Shown: in pieces, positions 1-9,800 of the stretch
Numbering within the stretch: position 1 is the stretch's first letter
Layout of the letters: the number at the start of each line of letters is the position of its first letter
Source: Paraglomus occultum
Lineage: Eukaryota; Glomeromycota; Glomeromycetes; Paraglomerales; Paraglomeraceae
DNA length: 26,177 nt
Reading direction: 5' to 3'
Assembly (NCBI GenBank): GCA_910592205.1
Contig: CAJVPJ010000405.1
Span: forward strand, 1-26,177
Translations under genes and position numbers: made by a program
The notes under the pieces: generated by a model
What the model was told of the DNA's origin: nothing
Seen by the model: only the letters and a program-made list of their open reading frames with translations
Databases searched by the model: none

Positions 1-35
1 TTGACACTATCATTATAATTAAATTATTTTCGTAG

Positions 36-192
36 ATATCCTGCACCAATTGTCAATCATAAAGTTGCAAGACAGTTGTGTTTGGAGAGATTTAAGGAAG
101 CGCTTGGGGATAAGAATATTCGATATTACGAAAATTTTATAAATATATTAGAAAACCATGTGATTTTTACTTTCTACTTGCAACAAGAATAA
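36..192 (+). CDS. Photolyase/cryptochrome-like protein, last exon (partial)
   Basis: A 3' terminal exon. An acceptor (TTTTCGTAG) ends at 35. The first base completes a codon begun in an exon outside the window, and 51 codons plus TAA follow. The reading begins YPAPIVNHKVARQLCLERFK. The pattern YPxPIVxHKxAR followed by an aliphatic/aromatic helix is the end of the catalytic FAD-binding domain in class I photolyases and cryptochromes, which repair UV dimers or sense blue light. That family knowledge, not a search, is the basis. About 30 further residues (GDKNIRYYENFINILEN onward) form a short C-terminal tail I cannot place. The rest of the gene, including the FAD and DNA-binding residues, lies upstream, so activity and subclass (CPD, 6-4 or cryptochrome) cannot be judged. 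It converges on the F-BAR gene, with about 180 bases between the two stop codons. Confidence 0.62.
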
Positions 193-373
193 TAACATTA
201 GTCCTTGTTATGTACAACTCGCAGAAAAAGTAATTGCAAGATAAATTGATACGAATAATTAAGCTTATAAAATAAAGAAGCAAATACAAGACGAAACCAA
301 AATTAAAGACATACAAGAAAATTGGCTACATCACTGTAAAACATTCTGAATGAATATTGGTTGTATTCTCACA

Positions 374-1507
374 CTACAGTGTCACTACAAAATTGCTTGG
401 TAACAATCCACGAACTCTACTGTCAACAATTTCACCATCCCACCATCCATCATCCTGAGTCCTGAAAATGGCAATAATATCTCCCACTCTGAAAGACATT
501 TCCTCGGGTAAATTAGATGTGTAATCATACATTGCTCTAACTGTTTAAAAAAGAAGGCATTTATTAATATAGTTTGTGTATGGTTATCCGGTTCTTCCCA
601 TCTCTTTTTAATTTCTTCTCTTTACAACCCTTTTCTAATAGATACTACACATATCCTTTTACTCACCATGAAATAGTATCGGTTTTCCGTCAGCACTGTA
701 ACTGATCCTTCCAGGGGTACCACCATATTTGTGTTGTATTGTAGAATGTCTCTGCATTGTAGACGGTTGACTTCCAAAGTTATTTGGTCCCCTATTTTGC
801 TGGTAAGGTCCCGGTTGTCCTTGCAGCACAGCTGGTGGATGACCCGACCCGGATAGGTATCTTGGAGGCGAATTAATTAGACTACTATTCCGCGTCATTA
901 CCGGATTGAGTCGTTGAGACTGAGTGTTTGTCAAAGATTGGGCACGCATCGAGGCGTTTGATTGAACCTGCGCTCCATACTGGCCATTTGGGGCCGCTTG
1001 ATACATAGAAGTGCGAAATTGTTGTGCCTGAATGGAGGATTGACCGCGATCGACCGAATTTCGCGTCGCGTTGTTAACACTTTGAAATCGAGCAGAATCC
1101 AGGGGAAGACGATTACCGTTAGCAACATATTCCTCAGCAAGACTATCCTGAATTACTCGCCCTTGTGCATCGAGAGTGATGCCCAGTACAGCATTACCAC
1201 CAGACGTGCGATTTGAGTCAGAGCGAATTGTTTCTTGGTTTACTGATTGAGACGTCTGCTGTTGTGGTGGCGCTCCACTAGTTGACGAAACATTAGGCGG
1301 CGGTGCTTGGGATGACTGAGGAAATCCGGGTTTTTGAGGAATAGTTGTTGAATTAAAGTAATCCGGAGGAGGTTGTGAAGGAGGATTGTATGTAGCCTGG
1401 GTCTGTGAATTATTTTGGATCTGTTCTTCTTGTTGCCGTTGCCGCTGCAGCTGTAATAGTTTTTGCTGCAGTTCTTCTTGCTGCAACTGTTGCTGTTGTA
1501 GTTGTCG

Positions 1508-1575
<68 letters not shown>

Positions 1576-1762
1576 GCTGTTGCAGCTGTTGTTGTTGTAG
1601 CTGTTGTTGTTGCAGCTGTTGCTGTTGCAGCTGTTGCTGTTGCAGCTGTTGTTGTTGTAGCTGTTGTTGTTGTAGCCGTTGCTGCTGCAGCTGCTGTTGT
1701 TGCAACTGTTGTTGTTGCAACTGCTGTTGTTCTTGTTCTTGTTGTTCTTGTTCTTGTTGTTC

Positions 1763-1804
<42 letters not shown>

Positions 1805-4150
1805 CTGTATTGTTGGTGGAGGTGATAATGGCGGCGGTGGTGATGATGGGGGTGGCGGTGATGATGGCGGTATTATGGTCGCGTTTGTACTAGTAGGTGG
1901 AATAGATGGCTTCGACATGTCAGATGATGGAGTGGATGTATAATTAACAGACGTAGTCCGTTGTTCTAGATTGCCCTCAGACTGTTCTGCACGTTCCAGT
2001 TCCGCCAATGCTGCCGCAATTGGATCATCTATGAACGCGGTGGTATTCACTGAAAATTGATTAGAGCCTACGGTAAGTATTTGTTGTGCTTGTGGATTTA
2101 ATGGTTCCTCATCGGTGATAGCGTCCGGTGTTGCTGGAAGCGGGGCATCTTTAGTTGTAGCGTTCATTGCATTGGAGGAGGATACGGAGGCATATAGAGA
2201 CGCTCGTCTACTGCCGGTTGTTGGATCATTAATAAATGCCGGAGTAGATTCGGAGGTTAACTGCGGGGGAGTGTACGTATTTAATCGTGTTGCATTTGAT
2301 AAAGGCGGCTGTGTCGCTGAGGTGATCGAAGAAATTTGATTGTCTATTGGTGTATCTAACTCGGGATTTGCAACAGTTTTAATAACGTATGGTTGGTTTC
2401 TTTCGAAATCCGCCGTAGTGTATTGCAGTCCCGGATCCTTCTGCGTTGCGTAAAAGTTGACATATGAAACTGACTCTGCAGAAATATGAGAGTGTGTCAA
2501 TACCATCGTCTTAAAACCGAGTAATCATTTGCAAATCAACACTAGTCGTGTACATGCCTGGAATTTGCGGCCCTGTCGCTCGTTCCTTTATAAACGTCGC
2601 AATATCTTTGGCTACGTCACATTTTTCCAACGTCATTCTGATCCTCTCACACGACTGTTATCAGATGAAATTGCATCACAGAGGCTTAGAATACAAGTTG
2701 TAAGAATAAAGCAGCGTGAAAAATAAATAATTCATACCTCATCATCTACCACTAACGCAGTTGCTATTAAATTTGAATATGCCCATATTTTGTTCTTTGT
2801 AAAGTCTATTCTTTCTTCTTCTAAGGTTTGAAATGTCTACAGGAATAGATTAAATTGATGAGCTTCAAAGTGACGACTTGAACTCATTCAATATTCGGAC
2901 AATAGTTACATCACAAGCCGCTTTCCAGTCGTAATTCCATCTTTGTGTTAAATCGACCATTGTCTTAACAAAATGCTTATATTCTTGATCTAAGTGAATT
3001 GACAAAACAATCAATACGGGATATAGAATTCGTTATCTTGATGTCTCTATGACTCAATCCAACATCAAACTAATATTCATAATGCTAACATGATGCTAAC
3101 CTGCCATTTGAGACGACTGCTGAGCCTTTTCGATTTTCATGTTTAACTACAAACCATTCCATAAATTTGTTAACTACTACGTATTCGAGTGCAATTGATA
3201 TATATTCGTAATCACCTTTTCCAGCTCCTTTCCTCTTGCCGATTGTCTTGATGACATCAATCCATTCAATTTAATACATTCTCCGTCATACTTTTCTTTT
3301 GCCTGGTCATATTACAATATTAGCTAAGTTGCACATGGTACTTGATTAAATTTAATATGATTGACTTCATTGATTACCCTCTGGACATAAGTCATCTGTA
3401 ATTGCTTATTCCGGAGACTTCTGTCAACGATCGCTGTTTGCTGCAACGTGGTGCAAGCAAGGTTAGAATATTTATAATTGTTCATTCCTGGAGTGAAAAT
3501 ATCGTTGCCATTATAAATTTGTAATGTACCTCTCGTTTTCTTTCCTTTTGTTGTACAATAAAACTATTAAGTTGCTGCTCCAGCTCGTCTCTAATGTGTT
3601 GGGCAAGCTCAATATGTGAATTTCCACTTGTCTCTAATTCGGTGCGTGTTGTCTCAAATGCCTCCCGAAGGGTACCGGTTTCATCTTTGCCAAGCGGAGC
3701 TTTAGATAATTTTAGCAACCGACGACCATAGTCTTCTTCAATAACTGCTCTGTTGTTTTGAGTTTGTTGATAGGAGCGTAAGTATAAAGTAGGGATCTAA
3801 ATCTGCTGTTAATTAAGATCGATAACCACATCACTTATAGTTTGACTATAAGTCTATTACTGCTACAGAAACAAAATAGATCTGTTCAATTGCATGTACC
3901 AACCTTTCATGAAACATTGCTTTTAGTTCTTCACATGTCTGACGTGCCTCTCTAAGGCGTGTTACAAGGGCTTCATAGCCTGCCTCGTCCTTACCCTATT
4001 CATCAAAAAGCATTAACACATTATATCAATGATCTGCTATCCATAGGGAAACCTCAGTTCGATTGTATTCATTCTTTGTTATTGCTCAAGACATACCCAA
4101 AAATTATTGGCGAATATCTCAGGTAGAGCGTCTACTTCGATCTGTGCCAT
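374..4150 (-). CDS. cdc15: F-BAR and SH3 domain cytokinesis protein (Cdc15/Imp2/Hof1 family)
   Basis: Eleven exons read on the minus strand: 4150-4097, 3995-3904, 3749-3530, 3440-3378, 3302-3216, 3125-3101, 2989-2910, 2836-2738, 2654-2558, 2475-667, 540-374. The sum is 2793 bases: 930 aa plus TAG. Residues 1-272 form an F-BAR domain: FANNFWGKDEAGYEALVTRL, then the basic coiled-coil helices ending near ATFIKERATGPQIPE. A disordered middle carries a proline run (about 480-494) and a Gln-rich tract (about 496-625). Residues 876-930 are an SH3 domain with RAMYDY, GWWDGE and LLPSNFV. In yeasts this family scaffolds the contractile ring and septum at the plasma membrane, and the length is close to fission yeast Cdc15. 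Whether it is the Cdc15 or the Imp2 counterpart cannot be told. All introns are GT-AG except the ninth (GC-AG). The start was chosen because FANNFW sits at residues 13-18, as is usual. Confidence 0.9.
1420..1807 (-). repeat. Polyglutamine-coding repeat inside the F-BAR gene
   Basis: The tract encodes about 130 mostly Gln residues (protein positions about 496-625). Plain Q runs alternate with LQQQQ pentads and QEQ units. At 1508-1576 there are 23 CAA codons in a row (TTG on the + strand). The flanks mix CAG and CAA. The opposite strand and the other frames are also open because of the triplet repeat; those ORFs (Cys- or Val-rich) are artefacts. Such tracts often vary in length between strains. 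Confidence 0.95.
2476..2557 (-). other. GC-AG intron of the F-BAR gene
   Basis: Intron nine is 82 bases long, begins GCATGT after exon ...ATTCCAG, and ends TTTCTGCAG. It is the only junction I found that joins the frame of the F-BAR end (TGPQIP) to the frame of the long exon (ESVSYVNF); no GT donor nearby has the needed phase. The mRNA has not been seen. Confidence 0.65.
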
Positions 4151-4888
4151 AACTACGTCTTGAATGGAAAAAGCGAAAAGGTTCAAAGAAACATTCTTTC
4201 GGCAACAGATGTCGTAATCCAATTGTATAGCGCGGCGCAGTAGTGAATATTAACATATGTAATAAGGATAATAAAATAGCTGTTCTACATACTAATACGT
4301 CGGTTGATCCCCACTAACCTATTTTTAGCCAGAAATAAACACATTGGTTATGTCCGATTTGTTCTACCGAAATTTCGGCGCCTAACGATCAACCATTATA
4401 GTCAAGTTTTAGTTTATTATTATCACAACTACATAATCATATATTTACATAACAAGAATGATAGGGCTTATATTGTCGAGAAGCACACTTCTAAAAGCAG
4501 GGATGTAGAATCCGTCACAACGAACAGAGGCCTAAAGAAGGAAATAATACAAGTCTGGAAAACATGAACACAACTTCGTATTATATATTTACAGCGAACA
4601 ATCGCACGATTAGTAATTGGATGATACATAAAAATATTTGTTATATAATGAGATTTAGTTCTTTGACGATGTGTCAATGTCTATGCTTAAAAATTAAAAT
4701 AGCTGATTACGCAAAATCTACTTCAGCATAAAACAAGAAGGGGAAATGGAGGTGAAGTTTCCGCAAGAATTAATTTGGTTCACATTCTCATGTGGAAAAA
4801 AAGCTTGGAATTTAACGTTCCTCTTATTATGACGAAACATCTGACGCAGACAAAAGTTTAAATGATTTCAAGGTAACATTTATTTACC
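4151..4888. other. Upstream flank of the F-BAR gene, no gene seen
   Basis: AT-rich sequence containing only short, uncharacteristic ORFs (for example 4304-4567 on + and 4468-4677 on -). On the minus strand the 50 bases before the F-BAR ATG are pyrimidine-rich, as is common near fungal start sites. I see no clear TATA box. Confidence 0.5.
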
Positions 4889-5038
4889 TCAACAGTATAT
4901 ATAGTTCTTAATATTGTGAGTGTGAGGAATATGGTATTGAAGAATACAATTACGGATACTTCGCGGACTGCTTTTTTGTCTGGGAATGGTTACTTTTGGA
5001 GATTTGCGTTCTTTATTGTCTACATCTACGAGTAATAC
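4889..5038 (-). CDS. Orphan exon-like stretch, unknown product
   Basis: On the minus strand an acceptor-like TTGTTGTCGCAG precedes 49 open codons ending in TGA. The reading is VLLVDVDNKERKSPKVTIPR, then QKSSPRSIRNC and a poor-looking tail. A preceding ATG (MASSSTN, about 5172-5152) could join in phase 0 through a weak GTTCAT donor, giving a 56-aa protein. I do not recognise it. It could equally be a chance ORF. The Ser/Pro/Lys-rich middle looks like a disordered segment of a larger protein, but no further exon could be found with confidence. Confidence 0.22.
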   Translation of the reverse strand, partial: VLLVDVDNKERKSPKVTIPRQKSSPRSIRNCILQYHIPHTHNIKNYIYC

Positions 5039-5940
5039 CTGCGACAACAAGATATTAAACATAATACATATAGATAAAATAAAAATTAAACTCGGATCTA
5101 TATTGTAAGATTACATATGCTATGCCCTACTTCTATTATCTACCTATGAACATTAGTCGAGGAACTAGCCATTAGTAAATACCTAACTGTGCTTTATATT
5201 AGACTAAGATAGTGGCTGCCAGACTTGCGTTTTTTTTTGTCTCGTAGAATCTGAGGAAAATGCATTCAATTAGTGAAGTTCAAATTTTTATTTGTTATAC
5301 TTAACTTTTTTTGCAACAAGTTGATTGTGATTAATATATAATTTATTTATAACCGACCTTTTTAATGTGTATTTGATACATTTTTTAGCCACAAACGTAA
5401 AAATTCGTAAGAATGGAGACGAGAGCAAATAATTGGAATGCATTCCCATAACATTTGTTTATCGCTCTCATAAATATTAGTCTTTATACGCGTGGCTTAT
5501 TCCGCAGTAAATTTGCTAGTCATTACCCCTTACCCCTAATTGAAAATTTTTTTTACACCGAAATGTCTTGTTCTTATTTAAGGAACCAATTATGACAATT
5601 GCAATAATATGTTATTATCTCCTGACTGGTAATATTCACTCCAAAACGTTTCACCGATTATCATAATGCTTTTTATTAGATGTAAAGACTTTTTGGTGTT
5701 ATCATCGCTATCGTAAAGAACGAGTTTTTATATGTACGGCTTATATTATCAGCAGCATTACGTCATCTGTTATATTATATTAAACAAATGATTGAACGAA
5801 AAAGGAATATAAAAACGTAAAAGGCACAACATACGCATTTTTGAGTTTGACAGCTGCAGACTCTCACACATAGATAACAACATTTATACTTATCGGTTAT
5901 CAAGTAGTACAAACATATGTGCCATCATCTAAGAACACGC
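5039..5940. other. Gene-free stretch
   Basis: AT-rich DNA with no convincing ORF, RNA gene or repeat. It runs into the TATA box at 5948. Confidence 0.5.
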
Positions 5941-5947
5941 GTCTACA

Positions 5948-5955
5948 TATATAAA
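5948..5955 (+). promoter_or_regulatory. TATA box candidate
   Basis: TATATAAA, followed by pyrimidine-rich sequence and, about 200 bases on, ATGTTTTCGAG with a good splice donor (GTAAGA at 6167). This looks like a core promoter and first exon, but the gene behind it is uncertain. Confidence 0.4.
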
Positions 5956-6155
5956 CCCAGGCACTTCTATTGCTTCACTACAACTTCTTTGTCTTCTAAC
6001 AATATACAACCCACCACTCCATATTATACACATACTATATACAGTAAACGGTCAAGAGTCCTCTACTATTACTCCATATTACATACGAGACGCGAACGAG
6101 ACAAACTCTAATTACTCACAACGGCACGGTTTAGCGATATTACACCAACGCGATA

Positions 6156-6623
6156 ATGTTTTCGAGGTAAGAATTCTTACTGGGTAAATTAGTTGAGGGT
6201 CTGTATCCGAAGGCACGCTGCCACTAGGTGTAAAAGCCGGATGTTCGACAGCTCTCCGTGGTCACACTTGTAGATTGTTTGTCGTGAGGGTGATTGCTTA
6301 GCATTTGTGTAACTGAAGGGACGCTGCCACGATAGGTGTAAATCGAGTTTTTGAAAGCACGCAGAGTGCAATTAATCGAAAACCGTTACTGAACCTGGTG
6401 AATAGGATCACACAAAAGTAGTTGGGTGCCTGAGCGATGGATGATTTACTTTTGTAAACGTTCGATATCCGCTCCGAAGAGTCGTCTGAGCTCACGGCGC
6501 GCTCAGGCAGCTGTGATGAATAGGATACATGGGACGTTGTTGAGAAGCCATTGCAAGTGTCATCCGGTTTGTGAGATCGGATGGTTGTCGCTTGACCATG
6601 CGTTTTCCTTCATTGGTCTGTGA
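6156..6623 (+). CDS. Possible small spliced gene, unknown product
   Basis: A promoter-like TATATAAA lies at 5948. ATG at 6156 opens an 11-base coding piece ending in the donor GAG|GTAAGA. Downstream, 6406-6623 is unusually GC-rich for this window and open after an acceptor-like GAATAG. It reads SHKSSWVPERWMIYFCKRSI at its start and later HCKCHPVCEIGW before TGA. The three cysteines and basic composition could suit a small metal-binding or mitochondrial protein, but I recognise no family. I could not build one phase-consistent chain from the ATG to this exon, because the segment between them contains stops and a duplicated motif (6210 and 6316). It may be a non-coding transcript or chance. Confidence 0.22.
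6210..6342 (+). repeat. Imperfect direct repeat of about 25 bases
   Basis: GGCACGCTGCCACTAGGTGT near 6212 recurs as GGACGCTGCCACGATAGGTG near 6319, with flanking AAG and TAAA also shared. The copies are about 106 bases apart. Both end in a donor-like AG|GTGTAA. Confidence 0.6.
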
Positions 6624-9600
6624 TTTTATGATACTGTTTACTCATTCCTTGGTAATATTTTACTAAAGCAAGTTTCTTGAACCGAGATTTGCACGCAACA
6701 TAAGTCACGCGCAAACTTAATAGCTAACTGTTGCCAATGTGTGCGCAGAAGATTGACACAGAATCTTAAGTAGAAATTGAATATATGCATAAACACTTAG
6801 CAGAATTGGCTGAACTTTAAAGCAGCGTCAGAATGGTAACGCGTATTTGGCGTATTATTGCGACTGCGTCGTAACCAGTAATACCCGTATCGTTATCCTT
6901 ACGCGCCCGTACGCGTACAGTTACTGGATCGCATTTCGCCTACGTTACGTAAGCTGAACAAAGACTGTCCACCGGCGATACAATAGACACAACGCTTTTG
7001 TACCGTAGTGACATCATTATGCTCAAACACGCATACAGCTTCTGTATGCTGCTACTTACTGAAACTCATCATTACGTTAAAAAAGTAATAATGCTGTTGT
7101 AGCGCTCGCACCAAGAAAACGATAACATAAATAAAGCTGTCTTTAACACATGGATAACAACAAAAGTATCATACACCTATAATACCGATTATCATCATGT
7201 TAATCTTTATTTGCATACTGTAATATCTTGTAGCCGTACATTTACGTTATAAAATTATAAAGTTTAAATTTGATGAATGTATTTATATCTGATATCATGT
7301 GAATGTTAGTGGTCTAAAACGCGTCTTTTTATTGCAGATCGTTTTCTCTGAAAAAAAATTATTCGGGTTCCTTATTTCTAACTTGTCATAACAAATTGTT
7401 ACAGAATTTTATCTCCTACTTGAATGAGCACACAGAATAGTCATACCCTGAATTTTTAAACCTTCACCGCAACGTTATTATTTCCTCACAACCTTTTTCG
7501 AGCGAATGGCATGTTCTTGACCTCGTAGATTCCGGAGTCAAGCAAAAAGACTAAGATCAGATGACTATGAGGCTATTGAGCAGCAAGTTATGCGACTCTT
7601 CCTTTTTAGTAATAGCAATAGGGAACTCCTGTCTATTGTTGTCTAGACTATTGGCTGTCGTTCCAACCAAAGTGATAGTGATGGTAAGGCAATTCTTAAA
7701 GCTCTAAGAAATAAGTCCAACTTATTCATACACTTATTTGTACTAGAATGAAACGATCGACGAAGTGTAAACTCGTCTCGAAAGAATGCATGCATGTAAG
7801 TTATATTATAATCAAATTCATCTGTAGTTATTAGTGATTAACACACCACTCAGTTCAAGTCAAGAAACGATCACAGATGCAGAGAACAATCCATTTATAG
7901 TATCCGAATATGGACGAAGTACTGATTTAGTTATCAAAGTTTGACTATTTGTAGTACGATTTACACAGTGAAAGTATTCCTCGGAACAGGCACAGAAATC
8001 CATTATTATTATGTCGTAACAATCAGTTATAATTCCGTTATATTGAACAATGTCCCATTGATCAAAAAAAATTCGTACCAAGCGAAATCCGTTATATCAG
8101 CTCCTCGATGTTTGATATTAACATTCCGAATGTCTAATGCTTTGGCGCCTGATGTTTAGCACTTAATGAGTTGAACGTCTAATGATTACTTGGCGTTTAA
8201 TGCATCGAGTGATTAGTGCTTTCAGCATTAAAAAGTTTTGATGACTTGAAAACAATAAATGATTTCTAACTCTCATTCTAAAAATAAATGCATATTTGAT
8301 AATTGGAATCCAAGCAAATTTATTTAACATCATCGACTTTGCGTATCGACGTTAATATTGGATTTAACTCATAACTATCTTGAGACTCGATTATTGTACT
8401 GCGACTAATTCGATGATTGTTTATAATGAAAGGTTGAAATGTTTGGTATTCTAAGAATCTCCCGAAAGGTTGAGAATCATAGACAACGATTGTAGTTAAT
8501 GTTGTAATTAAAACGTTTTTGTTATTACGTTCGTTATGAATGAGAGTTAATGATGTTGCGTTAATACGCCAGACGTAACGTCGTTGAACTAAGTGACAGA
8601 GAATGCTTCTCCCCCTCCTTAGAAGGATGGTCGGGTTCGGGAATATTCGACTAGACCGTGATGACCGTTGTAAGCTATAACATAGATGGCTATTGTGATG
8701 TAGTTTATAGCCCTAGTCACACAAGAGCCCAATCACTGAAGCGATGCTGAGAAGAATCCTCAGGTTAGGCCCATGGGCGTTCACACATTGTAATAATACA
8801 TCATGGTAACACTCTGAATTTGTGATCGCAATACTAAACCAGAAAAAACTTTACCTCCAAAGTCTGACAATACAACATTCGTACGTTTTTCGTGTACCTT
8901 AAAATTATCACAAGCATGACAAACATTCACCTTTTTCTATCCTTTGCATGCAAGTATATAATTATCGTTTCAAGTAAAATGTTGATCTTGTTTACCTCTT
9001 ATTCTTTCAATTTCTTTTTGAATAATTATGGCACTGGGAACATTTATGTCTTCAACTATCTTCATAAGCAGTAATCAAAATTTTAAATAATAATATGTTT
9101 GTTTGCATTAAACTTTTTGTGTAAATATTTTGGCTTTTATTTGGTACATCCCCATCCTGTTTTCTTTCTTAATATTTATTATTTTCCTTTCCTCTTGATA
9201 AATTTCATAAGTGATTTTTTCTTTATCTACAGTAGATACTCCTGGGAGCAATTTTCCCCCTTGTTCTTAGAATGCTGTAATTTTTAGTTCCATAGTGAAT
9301 TTAATGTAGTTCGTTAATGTAATTCGTTTCATATTAATTGTTTTATATATATAGATATTCCTATATTTACGTATATTGATCATAGTCAAATATAGTAATA
9401 GATTTAATGTTAAAGTTAACAAGTCCATATTAATATTAATATGTATGAGCCTCACTAATGCTATTCAAGGCTTTTTCATATTAAAACACCATCAGTCACT
9501 CTAGACAATTTCCAGCTACATATCCAAATGTTCACTTTGTCTAGCATGTCCCATTTGATGCAATAATTACCCCAAGACTTTATGCATGTGTTACTAAATA

Positions 9601-9800
9601 TAAAGCCTTCTCATTCACATTGGTCCAATCTTCTACCATTTTTAGTACATAACATGTAGTCATTTACCATTGTCTGATTGCTACACATAATATCTTCTAT
9701 GGCTAAAATACTAATATACTGGGATAAAGTTAACTTCCAATGTAATTGTAATATAATGACCTAAAGTAAATCACCATAAACATTTGCAGCTGCGGCAGTT
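6624..9800. other. Gene-poor stretch
   Basis: There is no ORF or spliced gene I can support. A CpG-dense patch lies at about 6835-6955. Degenerate short repeats of TCTAATG/TTTAATG type lie at about 8128-8230. A somewhat GC-richer patch at about 8560-8800 looks different from its surroundings but shows no recognisable gene. The remainder is AT-rich. Confidence 0.5.

Noticed and set aside
1386-1943. Long + strand ORFs made of poly-Cys or poly-Val
   Set aside because: They are other-frame and antisense readings of the polyglutamine repeat of the F-BAR gene.
8500-8830. A solo LTR of a retrotransposon
   Set aside because: The patch looks distinct, but I found no second copy, no clear ends with target duplication and no primer site.
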